Part shown: in pieces, positions 27,601 to 34,873 of the stretch | Numbering within the stretch: position 1 is the first letter of the stretch | How the letters are laid out: every line of letters begins with the position of its first letter | From: Actinomycetospora sp. | Lineage (GTDB): Bacteria > Actinomycetota > Actinomycetes > Mycobacteriales > Pseudonocardiaceae | DNA length: 44,612 bases | Assembly (NCBI GenBank): GCA_029266415.1 | Contig: JAQSWW010000006.1 | Span: forward strand, 1 to 44,612 | Direction: 5' to 3' | Position numbers and translations under genes: made by a program | The notes under the pieces: generated by a model | Told to the model about the DNA's origin: nothing | What the model saw: only the letters and a program-made list of their open reading frames with translations | Database searches by the model: none

Positions 27601-28236
27601 GTCGGGCGTGATCGACACCGCGACGCCGGCGACGTCGTCGCGCGAGTCGTCGAGGTCGGAGTAGACGCCGACCACCTGCGGACGCGCGTCGAACGGCAGC
27701 CGGATCTGCTGCCCGATGCCGAGGTCGACGAGCGTCGAGCCGGCGTCGGAGGTGATGCGCACCGTGCAGTCGCCGGTCGGCACCGTCGCGGTGGCCATCT
27801 GCTGGCCGAGGTCGTTGAGGACGAGCTGGCCGTTCTCGACGGTCAGGCGCATCCCGACCTGCGGCCCGTCGGGCGACAGCGGCGGGTAGGTCGAGACGAC
27901 GGTGGCCGCGGGTCCGGTGCGCGCGTCGAGGTCCTGGACCGCGCGGCAGGGCACCGTGATGCTCATCGTCTCGGGCCGGTAGACCACCAACGGGGCGTCG
28001 ACCGGACGGGTGCCCGTGGTGGCGCTCGGCCAGGTGATCGTCGAGGTCTCCTGCACGACGGGCAGGATCGGGAACAGCACCGCGAGGACCGTCCCGAGCA
28101 GGCCCAGCCCGACGGCGAGCAGACGTAGCCACCGTGGTCCGCGGGTGGGGCGACGACCGGGCGGGGTCTCGGCGGCGTCCCCGGAACCGTCACGGCCCGG
28201 GCGCGCCGGGCTGACGGCCTGTTCCGAGGTCAGCAC
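24664..28236 (-). CDS. Emb-family arabinosyltransferase (paralogue 3, with Pro/Thr/Gly-rich insert)
   Basis: At 1190 residues this is the longest of the three, and its catalytic part is the most like mycobacterial EmbB/EmbC: SDDGYILGIARARESAGFIGNYYRWF (Asp286, Asp287), then PEAPFGWFYELYALW and VLWLRVPSLLMG. ALTPTKWTHHFGAFAALG marks the later membrane domain. The extra length is a low-complexity stretch at about residues 805-920, rich in Pro, Thr, Gly and Ala (TTTTTPPDTTTTTAPG is typical), inserted in the extracytoplasmic C-terminal domain just after the SCGLADRVRVE block. That domain resumes at GFEYSLRNGLADQ and ends PPPGTPSPER. GTG 28236 has TAACCT 6 nt upstream. It has its own promoter and its own repeat-type 3' end. 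Confidence 0.92.
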   Translation of the reverse strand: MLTSEQAVSPARPGRDGSGDAAETPPGRRPTRGPRWLRLLAVGLGLLGTVLAVLFPILPVVQETSTITWPSATTGTRPVDAPLVVYRPETMSITVPCRAVQDLDARTGPAATVVSTYPPLSPDGPQVGMRLTVENGQLVLNDLGQQMATATVPTGDCTVRITSDAGSTLVDLGIGQQIRLPFDARPQVVGVYSDLDDSRDDVAGVAVSITPDTRFETTPTTLKVLAGLFAVLAAMGGVWALHALDVRAGRRAPRLAPKGWWRPTSRDLVVTAVLAVWAVIGSQTSDDGYILGIARARESAGFIGNYYRWFNVPEAPFGWFYELYALWIRVDDSVLWLRVPSLLMGIVSWILISREMLPRLGQQVRRSKAAAWAAAMVFLAFWLPYNNGLRPEPVVVISALLAFCAVERGVATRRLAPVALGLMAAAFAVAATPTGFIAVAPFLASARPLWRLVMERVRFGGWLPVLAPVFAAGLLVLVVVFADQTWSAVWEATRLRTLMGPNWSWFQEVVRYQSLFGTAADGSLARRFPVLLLMLGIAVCIVVLLRRDKIAGAALGPSQRLIGSSVIAFAVLALTPTKWTHHFGAFAALGAGMAALTALATSSDVLRSRRNRLLFLAALFVVLALAFTGPNTWWYTNNWSVPFSGGPVFWDGWPFGYGLTAPWPVYTLCLLVAVLLLVFAGIEHIRGAPPRAPVTGDEEGDEPSAASSAVDAVLKPPREALGRLRRTRGGSTVERRARALRIGSAPIALVCAALLAFEMVSMTDGIEAQEGSFSLGGDVLENPFGGSCGLADRVRVEGSTLAGVLGAAPAPTGLAPSAPGVLPTVAPPTPAPTTDPATGTSASGSTGAADTDGGGTTTTTPPDTTTTTAPGTAATPSPAPLPPGSVPASAPEAQLVDPQPGNSGFSAAGADPPVGGGTGVSGFEYSLRNGLADQALGSYAPGSGTGVLRTDWYRLDDDLRSGATPLVLSVAGRLNGGNFLTIQFADRLPDGRVQILGQDGIDDGAFGEPPWREIRLNLATGAGAQADEVRLIAQDRALGPDGWLAVAPMRAPQLVPLTEILGPVNPGYLEWPVQFASPCLRPFDVRDGIAEVARYRLIADASQLRPGGVNWSQASAGGPLGWIEVLERRTELPTYLEGQPQRDWGVVERLDPYTPDAASPTVVRGEREVWGTYTPGPIGNPPPGTPSPER

Positions 28237-28242
28237 GCTGCG

Positions 28243-28248
28243 AGGTTA
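28243..28248 (-). promoter_or_regulatory. -10-like box TAACCT of a leaderless promoter for the third emb
   Basis: On the minus strand TAACCT ends 6 nt before the GTG at 28236, in the 71-nt gap after glfT1. It suggests the third emb is transcribed separately from wzm-wzt-glfT1, though read-through from those genes is also possible. Confidence 0.5.
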
Positions 28249-28307
28249 GTCGGGGCCCCGGAGACGCCCGTGAGGTGTCCCGGTGTGGGTGACCGCGCCC
28301 ACTCCGT

Positions 28308-29210
28308 TCACCGACGGTGGAAGCGCTCCCGGCGCCCGAGACGCACCAGCCCGAGCCACTCGCGCAGGCCGGCCGGGTCGCGGCGCGAGACCAGGAAGTA
28401 CCACGCGAAGCGGAGGTGCTCGATCGCCCCGAAGCGGCGCAGACCCGGCTGCGCCAGCAGGTACCCGCGGTTGCGGTAGGTGTAGTACCGCTTGGTCGCG
28501 TCGCCCGGGTCCTGTGCGTGCAGCCGCCCGCCGAGCATCGGGCGGAACTCCGCCGAGCCGTCGGGGTGCACGTACGCCGTGGTCAGGCACGTCCCGTACG
28601 GCAGTCCCGAGCGTGCCAGGCGCCGGTGCAGCTCGACCTCGTCGCCGCGCACGAACAGCCGCAGGTCCGGGACGCCGACGACGTCGAGCGTCGAGGCCCG
28701 GAAGAGCGCGCCGTTGAACAGGTGCGCGATGCCGGGCATCAGCTCGCCGTCGGCGTAGCCGGCGAGCTCCGAGCGCCGCCGCATCCAGCGCAGGCCCCGG
28801 CGCAGCGGGAACGCGAGCCGCTCGGGGTCGGCCAGGTCGGCGATCACCGGCGACACCTCGGCGAGCCCGCGTCGGCGCGCGACGTCGAGCAGCGTGGCCA
28901 GCACGTGCTCGTCGGTGGGACGGCCGTCGTCGTCGGCGAGCCAGAGCCAGTCGGTGCCGCGGGCGAGCGCGGTGAGCATGCCCAGCGCGTAGCCGCCGGC
29001 GCCGCCGAGGTTGTGGTGCGAGGGCAGGTAGGTCGCGGGCAGCCCGCCGTTCTCCACGACCTCGCGCGTCGCGTCGTCGGGGCCGTTGTCGACGACGACG
29101 AGGTGGTCGGGCCGGCGGGTCTGCTCGGCGATCACCGCCAGGCCCTTGGCCAGCAGGTCGGCGCGGTGACGGGTGACGACGACGGCGGTGACCGTCTCGG
29201 GGTCCGTCAC
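28308..29210 (-). CDS. glfT1: Galactofuranosyltransferase GlfT1 (galactan initiation)
   Basis: GlfT1 adds the first galactofuranose residues to the rhamnosyl-GlcNAc lipid linker. The 300 residues match the mycobacterial protein (304) closely: VTAVVVTRHRADLLAKGLAVI at the start, NLGGAGGYALGMLTALARG, the DDD metal motif at 93-95 (LWLADDDGRP), and PGIAHLFNGALFRASTL. PDLRLFVRGDEVELHRRLARSGLP and YYTYRNRGYLLAQPGLR follow. GTG 29210 overlaps the wzt stop by 4 nt. With wzt and wzm it forms a translationally coupled operon, so initiation and export of the galactan are made together. Confidence 0.96.
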   Translation of the reverse strand: MTDPETVTAVVVTRHRADLLAKGLAVIAEQTRRPDHLVVVDNGPDDATREVVENGGLPATYLPSHHNLGGAGGYALGMLTALARGTDWLWLADDDGRPTDEHVLATLLDVARRRGLAEVSPVIADLADPERLAFPLRRGLRWMRRRSELAGYADGELMPGIAHLFNGALFRASTLDVVGVPDLRLFVRGDEVELHRRLARSGLPYGTCLTTAYVHPDGSAEFRPMLGGRLHAQDPGDATKRYYTYRNRGYLLAQPGLRRFGAIEHLRFAWYFLVSRRDPAGLREWLGLVRLGRRERFHRR

Positions 29211-30013
29211 GGGGTCGACTCCGCGCCGTCGAGGCGCCGCAGCGTCTCCGGGCTCAGACCCTCGAAGATGTCGCGGCCCTTGTAGTGGCTGACGACGTCG
29301 CGCAGCGGGCCCTGCTCGCGGATGATCCCGCCGTCCATCCAGATCGCGGTGTCGCAGAGCTCGACGAGGAACTCGTCGGAGTGCGAGGCGAACACGAGCA
29401 TCCCGGAGCGGCCGACGAGGTCGCGCAGCCGGTCGCGCGCCTTCTCCAGGAACGCCGCGTCCACCGCACCGATGCCCTCGTCGAGGATGAGGATCTCGGG
29501 GTCGATCGAGGTGACGACGCCCAGCGCGAGCCGCACGCGCATGCCGGTCGAGTAGGTCCGCAGCGGCATGTCGAGGTAGTCGCCGAGCTCGGTGAACTCG
29601 GCGATCTCGTCGACGCGCCGCTCCATCTCGCGGCGGTTCATGCCGAGGAAGAGCCCGCGGATGAGGATGTTCTCGTAGCCGGAGATCTCCGGGTCCATGC
29701 CGACGGCGAGGTCGAACACCGGCGCCACGCGGCCGTGGATCGCCGCCCGGCCGCGGGTCGGCTCGTAGATGCCCGCGAGCAGGCGCAGCAGCGTCGACTT
29801 GCCCGCGCCGTTGTGCCCGACGAGCCCGACCCGGTCGCCCTGGCCCAGCGTGAGGTCGATGTCGCGCAGCGCCTCGACCACCGGCACCTTCTGCGCGCTG
29901 ATCCGCCCGCCGGCGCGCCCGAGGACGGACTTCTTCAACGACCTGTTCTTGGCGTCGAAGATGGGGAACTCGACGGAGGCCCCGCGGACCTCGATGCTGA
30001 CCATGTTGCTCAC
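29207..30013 (-). CDS. wzt: ABC exporter ATPase Wzt (RfbE-like, Rv3781-type)
   Basis: This is the nucleotide-binding subunit of a polysaccharide exporter, expected to move lipid-linked galactan across the membrane. The 268 residues contain VEFPIFDAKNRSLKK at the start, Walker A GHNGAGKST (about 66-74), the Q-loop region, the signature YSTGMRVRLALG, Walker B EILILDEG and the switch His in FASHSDEF. There is no C-terminal carbohydrate-binding domain, as in the mycobacterial protein, so recognition of a modified chain end is not expected. The GTG at 30013 overlaps the wzm stop by 4 nt; ATG 30004 would be three codons shorter. Confidence 0.94.
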   Translation of the reverse strand: MSNMVSIEVRGASVEFPIFDAKNRSLKKSVLGRAGGRISAQKVPVVEALRDIDLTLGQGDRVGLVGHNGAGKSTLLRLLAGIYEPTRGRAAIHGRVAPVFDLAVGMDPEISGYENILIRGLFLGMNRREMERRVDEIAEFTELGDYLDMPLRTYSTGMRVRLALGVVTSIDPEILILDEGIGAVDAAFLEKARDRLRDLVGRSGMLVFASHSDEFLVELCDTAIWMDGGIIREQGPLRDVVSHYKGRDIFEGLSPETLRRLDGAESTP

Positions 30014-30963
30014 ACCCAGTAGGCGACGCGGGATCGGTAGTTGCGCAGCGCCACGAGCGCCAGTGTCCACCCGACCACGGTGATGCCGCCGACGACCGCC
30101 CAGTGCGTCCAGCTCTGGACCTGGCCCACGAGCGGAGCCCGGAAGATCTCGATGAAGTGGTAGAAGGGGTTCAGCTTCGCGAGCTGCTCGATGACCGCCT
30201 TGATGCTCCCGGGCGCGCCGCCGCTGAGCAGGTCGGTGGTCCAGATGATCGGCGTCATCGTGAAGAACAGCTGCATGAAGCTGGAGACCACCGGTGGGAT
30301 GTCGCGGAAGCGCGCCGAGATGATGCCGAACAGCAGCGTCACCCACAGCCCGTTGATCACGATCAGTACGAACGCGGGGATCGCGAGCAGCGCCCACCAG
30401 CTCAGGCCGGGGTGCAGGATCCCGGGCTCGCCGTTGGTGCCGGGGACGACGTCGATCATCCGGTAGGGCTCGTCGAGCTGGTTGAAGAAGATCGCCAGCA
30501 CGACCACGTACACCACGACGTTGTGGGCGAAGAAGAGGATCTGCCGCCACACCGTCCGGAAGACGTAGATCATCAGCGGCGCGGGCAGGAAGCGGATGAG
30601 GCCCTCGTTGGCGATGAAGGTCTCGGTGCCCTCCAGCACGCAGGCGCTGATGAAGTACCAGATCATGAAGCCGACGGTCACGTAGGGCATGAACGTGCCG
30701 ATGGGCTGGCCGAAGAGCTGGGAGTACAGCCCGCCGAGCGCCGCGGCCGTGACGGCCATGCTGATCGTGATCCACAGCGGGCCGATCACCGAGCGGCGGT
30801 ACCGCTGCTTGATGTCCTGCCAGCCCAGGTGACCCCACAGCTCGCGCTGGGCGAGGGCCTTGCGGATGTCCTCGAACGCACGTCCCCAGCTGCGCGGTGA
30901 GGGCGCGGATTCCAGGGGTGCCGGTTCGTCGGCGTCCTGGCGCGCGAGAGCGGGGACGGCCAC
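30010..30963 (-). CDS. wzm: ABC exporter permease Wzm (RfbD-like, Rv3783-type)
   Basis: The 317-residue protein has an N-terminal cytoplasmic tail (to about 65) with WGHLGWQDIKQRYRRSVIGPLWITI, the amphipathic segment found before helix 1 in ABC-2 polysaccharide permeases. About six membrane helices follow (PYVTVGFMIWYFISACV, FFTMTPIIWTTDLL and others), and LNPFYHFIEIFRAPLVGQ is near the end. It pairs with Wzt to export the galactan. I chose GTG 30963 because TACCCT lies 8 nt upstream, as at other leaderless genes, rather than the upstream ATG at 31008, which would add 15 residues and remove that promoter. Confidence 0.92.
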   Translation of the reverse strand: MAVPALARQDADEPAPLESAPSPRSWGRAFEDIRKALAQRELWGHLGWQDIKQRYRRSVIGPLWITISMAVTAAALGGLYSQLFGQPIGTFMPYVTVGFMIWYFISACVLEGTETFIANEGLIRFLPAPLMIYVFRTVWRQILFFAHNVVVYVVVLAIFFNQLDEPYRMIDVVPGTNGEPGILHPGLSWWALLAIPAFVLIVINGLWVTLLFGIISARFRDIPPVVSSFMQLFFTMTPIIWTTDLLSGGAPGSIKAVIEQLAKLNPFYHFIEIFRAPLVGQVQSWTHWAVVGGITVVGWTLALVALRNYRSRVAYWV

Positions 30964-30971
30964 GTCGTGTG

Positions 30972-30977
30972 AGGGTA
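30972..30977 (-). promoter_or_regulatory. -10-like box TACCCT of a leaderless promoter for wzm-wzt-glfT1
   Basis: On the minus strand TACCCT ends 8 nt before the GTG at 30963. No Shine-Dalgarno sequence is visible. It is the only promoter-like site before the three overlapping genes. Confidence 0.5.
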
Positions 30978-31037
30978 CCTGCGCACCGGGTGCGCGCCGG
31001 GAGCCCACGGGCCGGGCCTGTCGCGCCGGTCCCGCGC

Positions 31038-31619
31038 TCAGAGGTACTGGCCGGTCGTACCGCCGCCGGCGGACGCCGATGCGCCGCTCGGCAGACCGCG
31101 GCGCATCTGCTCGAGCTGCACCTTGGCGGCCATCTGCTGGGCCACCAGCGCGGTCTGGATGCCGTGGAACAGCCCCTCGAGCCAGCCGACGAGCTGGGCC
31201 TGCGCGATCCGCAGCTCGCCCGCCGACGGGGGCTCCTCGGCGGCGAACGGCTCGACGAGCCGCTCGAGCTCCTCGCGCAGGTCGGGCGACAGCGCCGACT
31301 CGAGCTCACGCAGCGAGGAGGCGTGGATCTCGCGCAGCCGCCCGCGACTGGCGTCGTCGAGGTCGGTGCCGCGGACCTCCTCGAGCAGCTGCTTGATCAT
31401 CATGCCGATGCGCATGACCTTGGCGGGCTCCTCGACGGCCCCGTGCAGGTCCTCGCGCTCGGCGGGCGCGTCCTCGCCGGTGGCGCCGCCCGCGCCGTCG
31501 CCGGACCCGCCGTCCTCGCCGCCGGGGACACGCACCGTCCCCACGGGCTGGCCGTCGGGCCCCACGACCATCACCTGGTCGCCGGGCGTGGGGGTGCGGT
31601 CGCCGGTGGCCTCACTCAT
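31038..31619 (-). CDS. bpa: Bacterial proteasome activator Bpa (PafE)
   Basis: Bpa forms a dodecameric ring that opens the gate of the 20S proteasome without ATP, helping to degrade unfolded proteins. The 193 residues have a disordered Gly/Asp/Glu-rich N-terminus (to about 60), then the conserved helical core EEPAKVMRIGMMIKQLLEEVRG and LREIHASSLRELESALSPDLREELERL. LRIAQAQLVGWLEGLFHGIQ follows, with the C-terminal docking motif GQYL at the very end. All four blocks match mycobacterial Bpa (Rv3780). GGAGG-rich sequence precedes ATG 31619; another ATG at 31628 would add three residues. The proteasome genes themselves are not in this window. Confidence 0.96.
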   Translation of the reverse strand: MSEATGDRTPTPGDQVMVVGPDGQPVGTVRVPGGEDGGSGDGAGGATGEDAPAEREDLHGAVEEPAKVMRIGMMIKQLLEEVRGTDLDDASRGRLREIHASSLRELESALSPDLREELERLVEPFAAEEPPSAGELRIAQAQLVGWLEGLFHGIQTALVAQQMAAKVQLEQMRRGLPSGASASAGGGTTGQYL

Positions 31620-31714
31620 GTCCTCCATCCTCCACCCGTCGGCGAGCGGCGCCCGCCCGGCGCCCCGCGGCGTCACCTGAGCTGACCACCGTCGCCGCCC
31701 CGTGGGTCGCTCCG

Positions 31715-31720
31715 TACCCT
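31715..31720 (+). promoter_or_regulatory. -10-like box TACCCT before the desulfurase-fold gene
   Basis: TACCCT ends 8 nt before the GTG at 31729, with no ribosome-binding site between them. Confidence 0.5.
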
Positions 31721-31728
31721 CCGAAGGC

Positions 31729-32946
31729 GTGTCCTTCGACGTCGCCCGGGTCCGCGGCCTCGTGCCGGCCCTGGGCGACGGATGGGCGCACCTCGACGGA
31801 CCCACCGGCATGCAGGTCCCCGAGCAGGTCGCCACCGCCGTGTCCTCGGCGCTCCGGGCTCCCGTGTCGCGGCCGGGCGGCGTCTACCCGGCGTCCAAGC
31901 GCGGCGGTGCCATCGTCGAGGCGGCCCGCCGGGCGATCGCCGACCTCGTGGGCGCCGACCCCAAGGGCGTCGTCCTCGGCCCCGGCCCGGCGGCCCTGAT
32001 CGAGCGCCTCGCCGACGCCCTCGGCGCGGACTGGGCCCTCGGCGACGAGGTGGTGGTCTCCCGCCTCGACGACCTCGCCAACGTCGCCCCGTGGGAGCGC
32101 GCCGCGCACCGCAGCGGCGGGCGGCTGCGCACCGCCGAGATCGACGTCGAGACCTGCGAGCTGCCCAGCTGGCAGTTCGACGAGCTCCTGGACGAGCGCA
32201 CCCGCGTCGTCGCCGTCACCGCCGCGTGCCCGGCGATCGGCACACGCACCGAGGTGGCGGCCATCGCCCGCAAGGTCCACGCCCTGCCCCACCGGGGCGC
32301 CGTCATCGAGCCGCTGATCGTCGTCGACGCCACCGCCGCCGCCCCGTACCTGCCGCTGGACCTCGAGACGATGGGCGCCGACGTCATGGTGCTCTCGGCC
32401 GCGGCCTGGGGCGGGCCGCCCGTGGGCGCGCTGGTGTTCCGCACGCCCGACCTGCTCGACCGCCTGCCCGCCGCCTCGCTCGACGCCTCCGCCCGCGGGC
32501 CGGAGCGCCTCGAGGTGGGCGACGCCCCGTGGGCCCTGCTCGCCGGGCTCGTCGCGTCGGTGGACTACCTCGCCGACCTCGACGACACCGCCCACGGGTC
32601 GCGGCGCGACCGGGTGCTCACCTCGATGAGCTCGGTGCGCTCGCACCAGGACGACCTCACGGCCTACCTGGTCTCCGAGCTGCGCTATCTGCCCGGGGTC
32701 ATGGTCATCGGGGAGCCGCCCCGCCGGATCCCGGTCGTCGCCTTCACCGTCGCCGGCCGCACCGCGCGCGAGGTCGCCGAACGCGTCGCCGAGCACGGCG
32801 TCTGCGTCGTCACCGACACCGGCGACACCGGCGCGCTCGAGGTCCTCGGCGGCGCCGAGGTGGGCGGCGTCGTGCGCGTGGGGCTGGCGCACTACAGCAC
32901 CCGCCCCGAGATCGACACGCTCGTGAGCGCGCTCGCCCGGCTGTAG
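31729..32946 (+). CDS. Class V aminotransferase/cysteine desulfurase-fold protein lacking the PLP lysine (Rv3778c-like)
   Basis: The 405 residues have the fold-type I layout of cysteine desulfurase-like proteins: FDVARVRGLVPALGDGWAHLDGPTGMQ at the start, VLGPGPAALIERLADAL for the cofactor phosphate, and VVDATAAAPYLPLDLETMGADVMVLS before the usual lysine site. Where active desulfurases have SGHKxxGPxG, this protein has SAAAWGGPPVGALVF (Ser223 to Phe237), so the lysine that should hold PLP is Ala226. The C-terminal domain (PRRIPVVAFTVAGRTAREVAERVAEHGV, VRVGLAHYSTRPEID) is intact. Either PLP is bound non-covalently or the protein has another function. As I remember it, the mycobacterial neighbour of bpa has the same change. 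The start GTG 31729 follows a leaderless promoter. Confidence 0.82.
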   Translation: MSFDVARVRGLVPALGDGWAHLDGPTGMQVPEQVATAVSSALRAPVSRPGGVYPASKRGGAIVEAARRAIADLVGADPKGVVLGPGPAALIERLADALGADWALGDEVVVSRLDDLANVAPWERAAHRSGGRLRTAEIDVETCELPSWQFDELLDERTRVVAVTAACPAIGTRTEVAAIARKVHALPHRGAVIEPLIVVDATAAAPYLPLDLETMGADVMVLSAAAWGGPPVGALVFRTPDLLDRLPAASLDASARGPERLEVGDAPWALLAGLVASVDYLADLDDTAHGSRRDRVLTSMSSVRSHQDDLTAYLVSELRYLPGVMVIGEPPRRIPVVAFTVAGRTAREVAERVAEHGVCVVTDTGDTGALEVLGGAEVGGVVRVGLAHYSTRPEIDTLVSALARL

Positions 32947-32977
32947 GGCTCGCGCGCTCCGCCGGCGGCGTCGACGC

Positions 32978-33988
32978 TCAGCCGCCCAGCACGCCGTCCT
33001 CGTCGCGCACCACGAGCACGAGCTTGCCGACAACGCCGCCCGCGTCGAGCGCCGCATGGGCGCGCGAGGCCTCGGCGACCGGGACGTACTCGTGGATCAC
33101 GGGGCGGACGCGGCCCTGGCCGATGAGCGGCCACACCTGGTCGCGCGTGGCGGCGACGATCGCGCCCTTGCCGTCGGGGCCCTCGACCTCGCGCCCCCGC
33201 AGCGTGGTGGCGCTGATCGACAGGCGTCGGCCGAGCATCGACGCGAGGTTGATCTCGGTCTTCGCCCCGCCCATCAGCCCGATGATCACCAGGCGCCCGC
33301 CGACCGCGAGCGCGGTGAGGTTCGCCGTGAGGTTCGAGGCGCCCATGTTGTCGAGGATGACGTCGACGCCGCGGTCGTCCGTGGCGCTCGCGACCTCGCT
33401 GGGCAGGTCGTCGTGGTAGTCGATGGCGACGTCGGCGCCCAGGTCGAGGCAGGTCCGCAGGCGCTCGGGGGAGCCGGCGGTGGCCAGGACCCGCGCGCCG
33501 AGGGCCTTGCCGACCTGGATCGCGTGCGTCCCGATGCCGCCGGTCCCGCCGTGCACGAGCAGCGTCTCGCCGGCCTGCAGGCGCCCCGCCATCGTGAGGT
33601 TCGACCACACCGTGCACGCGACCTCGGGCAGCCCGCCCGCGTCGGTGAGCGACACGCCGTCGGGGACGGGCATCACCTGCGCGGCGGGCACCGCGACCTT
33701 CTCGGCGTAGCCGCCGCCGGCGAGCAGCGCGCAGACCTCGTCGCCGACCGACCAGCCCTGCACGCCCTCGCCGAGGGCCGCGATCCGTCCCGCGCACTCC
33801 AGCCCCGGGACCTCCGAGGCGCCGGCGGGCGGGGGGTAGTTGCCCTGGCGCTGCATGACGTCGGCGCGGTTGACCGCCGAGGCGACGATGTCGACGACGA
33901 CCTCGCCCGGACCGGGTTCCGGGTCGGGGTGCTCGGTCCACTCGAGGACGTCGGGGCCACCGGGCTCGTGGATGCTGATCGCGTACAC
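32978..33988 (-). CDS. NAD(P)H:quinone oxidoreductase, zinc-free MDR family (Rv3777-like)
   Basis: The 336 residues are a medium-chain dehydrogenase/reductase without zinc ligands, of the quinone oxidoreductase/PIG3 type: SAVNRADVMQRQGNYPPPAGASEVPGLE at the substrate side, VHGGTGGIGTHAIQVGKALGARV as the NADPH-binding Rossmann motif, and VDVILDNMGASNLTANL. It probably reduces quinones or enones with NADPH in the cytosol. GTG 33988 has TAGCGT 8 nt upstream. It is divergent from the MarR gene across 77 nt, and MarR regulators often control such neighbours. It also follows the desulfurase-fold gene tail to tail. Confidence 0.92.
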   Translation of the reverse strand: MYAISIHEPGGPDVLEWTEHPDPEPGPGEVVVDIVASAVNRADVMQRQGNYPPPAGASEVPGLECAGRIAALGEGVQGWSVGDEVCALLAGGGYAEKVAVPAAQVMPVPDGVSLTDAGGLPEVACTVWSNLTMAGRLQAGETLLVHGGTGGIGTHAIQVGKALGARVLATAGSPERLRTCLDLGADVAIDYHDDLPSEVASATDDRGVDVILDNMGASNLTANLTALAVGGRLVIIGLMGGAKTEINLASMLGRRLSISATTLRGREVEGPDGKGAIVAATRDQVWPLIGQGRVRPVIHEYVPVAEASRAHAALDAGGVVGKLVLVVRDEDGVLGG

Positions 33989-33996
33989 GGCGCGCG

Positions 33997-34002
33997 ACGC
34001 TA
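33997..34002 (-). promoter_or_regulatory. -10-like box TAGCGT of a leaderless promoter for the quinone oxidoreductase
   Basis: On the minus strand TAGCGT ends 8 nt before the GTG at 33988. It lies within the 77-nt space shared with the MarR gene. Confidence 0.45.
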
Positions 34003-34053
34003 GCGCCGACCGGCGCCCGCCGCGTCCCGTACCGCGAGTAGGTCCTTCCGCAG

Positions 34054-34059
34054 TACCCT
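34054..34059 (+). promoter_or_regulatory. -10-like box TACCCT of a leaderless promoter for the MarR gene
   Basis: TACCCT ends 6 nt before the ATG at 34066, the same spacing as at gtrA. Confidence 0.55.
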
Positions 34060-34065
34060 CGTGCG

Positions 34066-34536
34066 ATGGCCACCGAGCAGGAGCCGCGCTGGCTCGACCC
34101 CGCCGAGTGGCACGCGTGGCGCAACTACATCGCGGGCCAGGCGCTGCTGGCCGGGCGCCTCAACCGCGAGCTCTCCGACGCCCACGGCCTCTCGCTCGCC
34201 GACTACGAGATCCTCGTGCGCCTCTCCGAGCAGCAGGACCACCGGATGCGGATGAGCCTGCTCGCCGACGAGGTCGTCGCGTCGAAGTCCCGGCTGTCCC
34301 ACCAGGTGTCGCGGCTCGAGGCCGACGGATTGGTGCGCCGCGAGCTCTGCCCGTCCGACGGCCGCGGGGTGTTCGCCGTCCTCACGGACAAGGGCTTCGA
34401 CCTGCTCCAGCGCGCCGCGCCCGACCACCTCGAGGGCGTGCGCGCCCACTTCGTCGACCTGCTCGACGACCACGAGCGCAAGGTCATCGGCGACGTCTTC
34501 GAGCGCGTCCAGACCAAGCTGCGCGGCGACTCCTGA
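34066..34536 (+). CDS. MarR-family transcriptional regulator
   Basis: The 156-residue protein has the winged-helix layout of MarR regulators: a dimerising N-terminal helix (AEWHAWRNYIAGQALLAGRLNREL), GLSLADYEILVRLSEQQDHRMRMSLLADEVVASKSRLSHQVSRLEADGLVRRE as the helix-turn-helix, and the wing PSDGRGVFAVLTDKG. C-terminal helices follow for the dimer. It likely binds the short region between itself and the quinone oxidoreductase, repressing one or both and releasing on a phenolic or oxidised ligand; this is inference from position. A tRNA-Ser follows 20 nt downstream with its own TACCCT box. Confidence 0.92.
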   Translation: MATEQEPRWLDPAEWHAWRNYIAGQALLAGRLNRELSDAHGLSLADYEILVRLSEQQDHRMRMSLLADEVVASKSRLSHQVSRLEADGLVRRELCPSDGRGVFAVLTDKGFDLLQRAAPDHLEGVRAHFVDLLDDHERKVIGDVFERVQTKLRGDS

Positions 34537-34543
34537 CCCGCCC

Positions 34544-34549
34544 TACCCT
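34544..34549 (+). promoter_or_regulatory. -10-like box TACCCT for tRNA-Ser(UGA)
   Basis: TACCCT ends 7 nt before the first base of the mature tRNA. Because a tRNA has no start codon, this site shows the box is a transcription signal. The distance equals that seen before the protein genes. Confidence 0.55.
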
Positions 34550-34556
34550 GGCCCGC

Positions 34557-34641
34557 GGAAGCGTGGCAGAGCGGCCGATTGCATCCGCCTTGAAAGCGGA
34601 CGTCACGAGAGTGACCGGGGGTTCGAATCCCCCCGCTTCCG
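34557..34641 (+). tRNA. tRNA-Ser (anticodon UGA)
   Basis: An 85-nt cloverleaf with a long variable arm, as in serine tRNAs. The acceptor GGAAGCG pairs with CGCTTCC, the anticodon loop is CTTGAAA with TGA, and the T arm is GGGGGTTCGAATCCCCC. The discriminator base is G, as expected for Ser. The genomic sequence after it is CAG, so CCA is not fully encoded. Confidence 0.95.
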
Positions 34642-34873
34642 CAGGTGCGAGCCGATGTGGATGATCTCCACGGTTCGTCGGTGACCCGGTGACACCGGTC
34701 GATGACAGCGACGGGTCCCTGGCGTGGTCCCCACCGCTCGGCGAAGCAGTGACCGCATCGCCGTGGCGCGCGCTGTCGTACACGTAACGTAGCCATCGGC
34801 CCAGCGTTCGTCCCAGCCCCCGGCGAGCCACGCGTTCGGGTTCCGTGCCGACTCCGGAGGGTGATAGCGCAGG

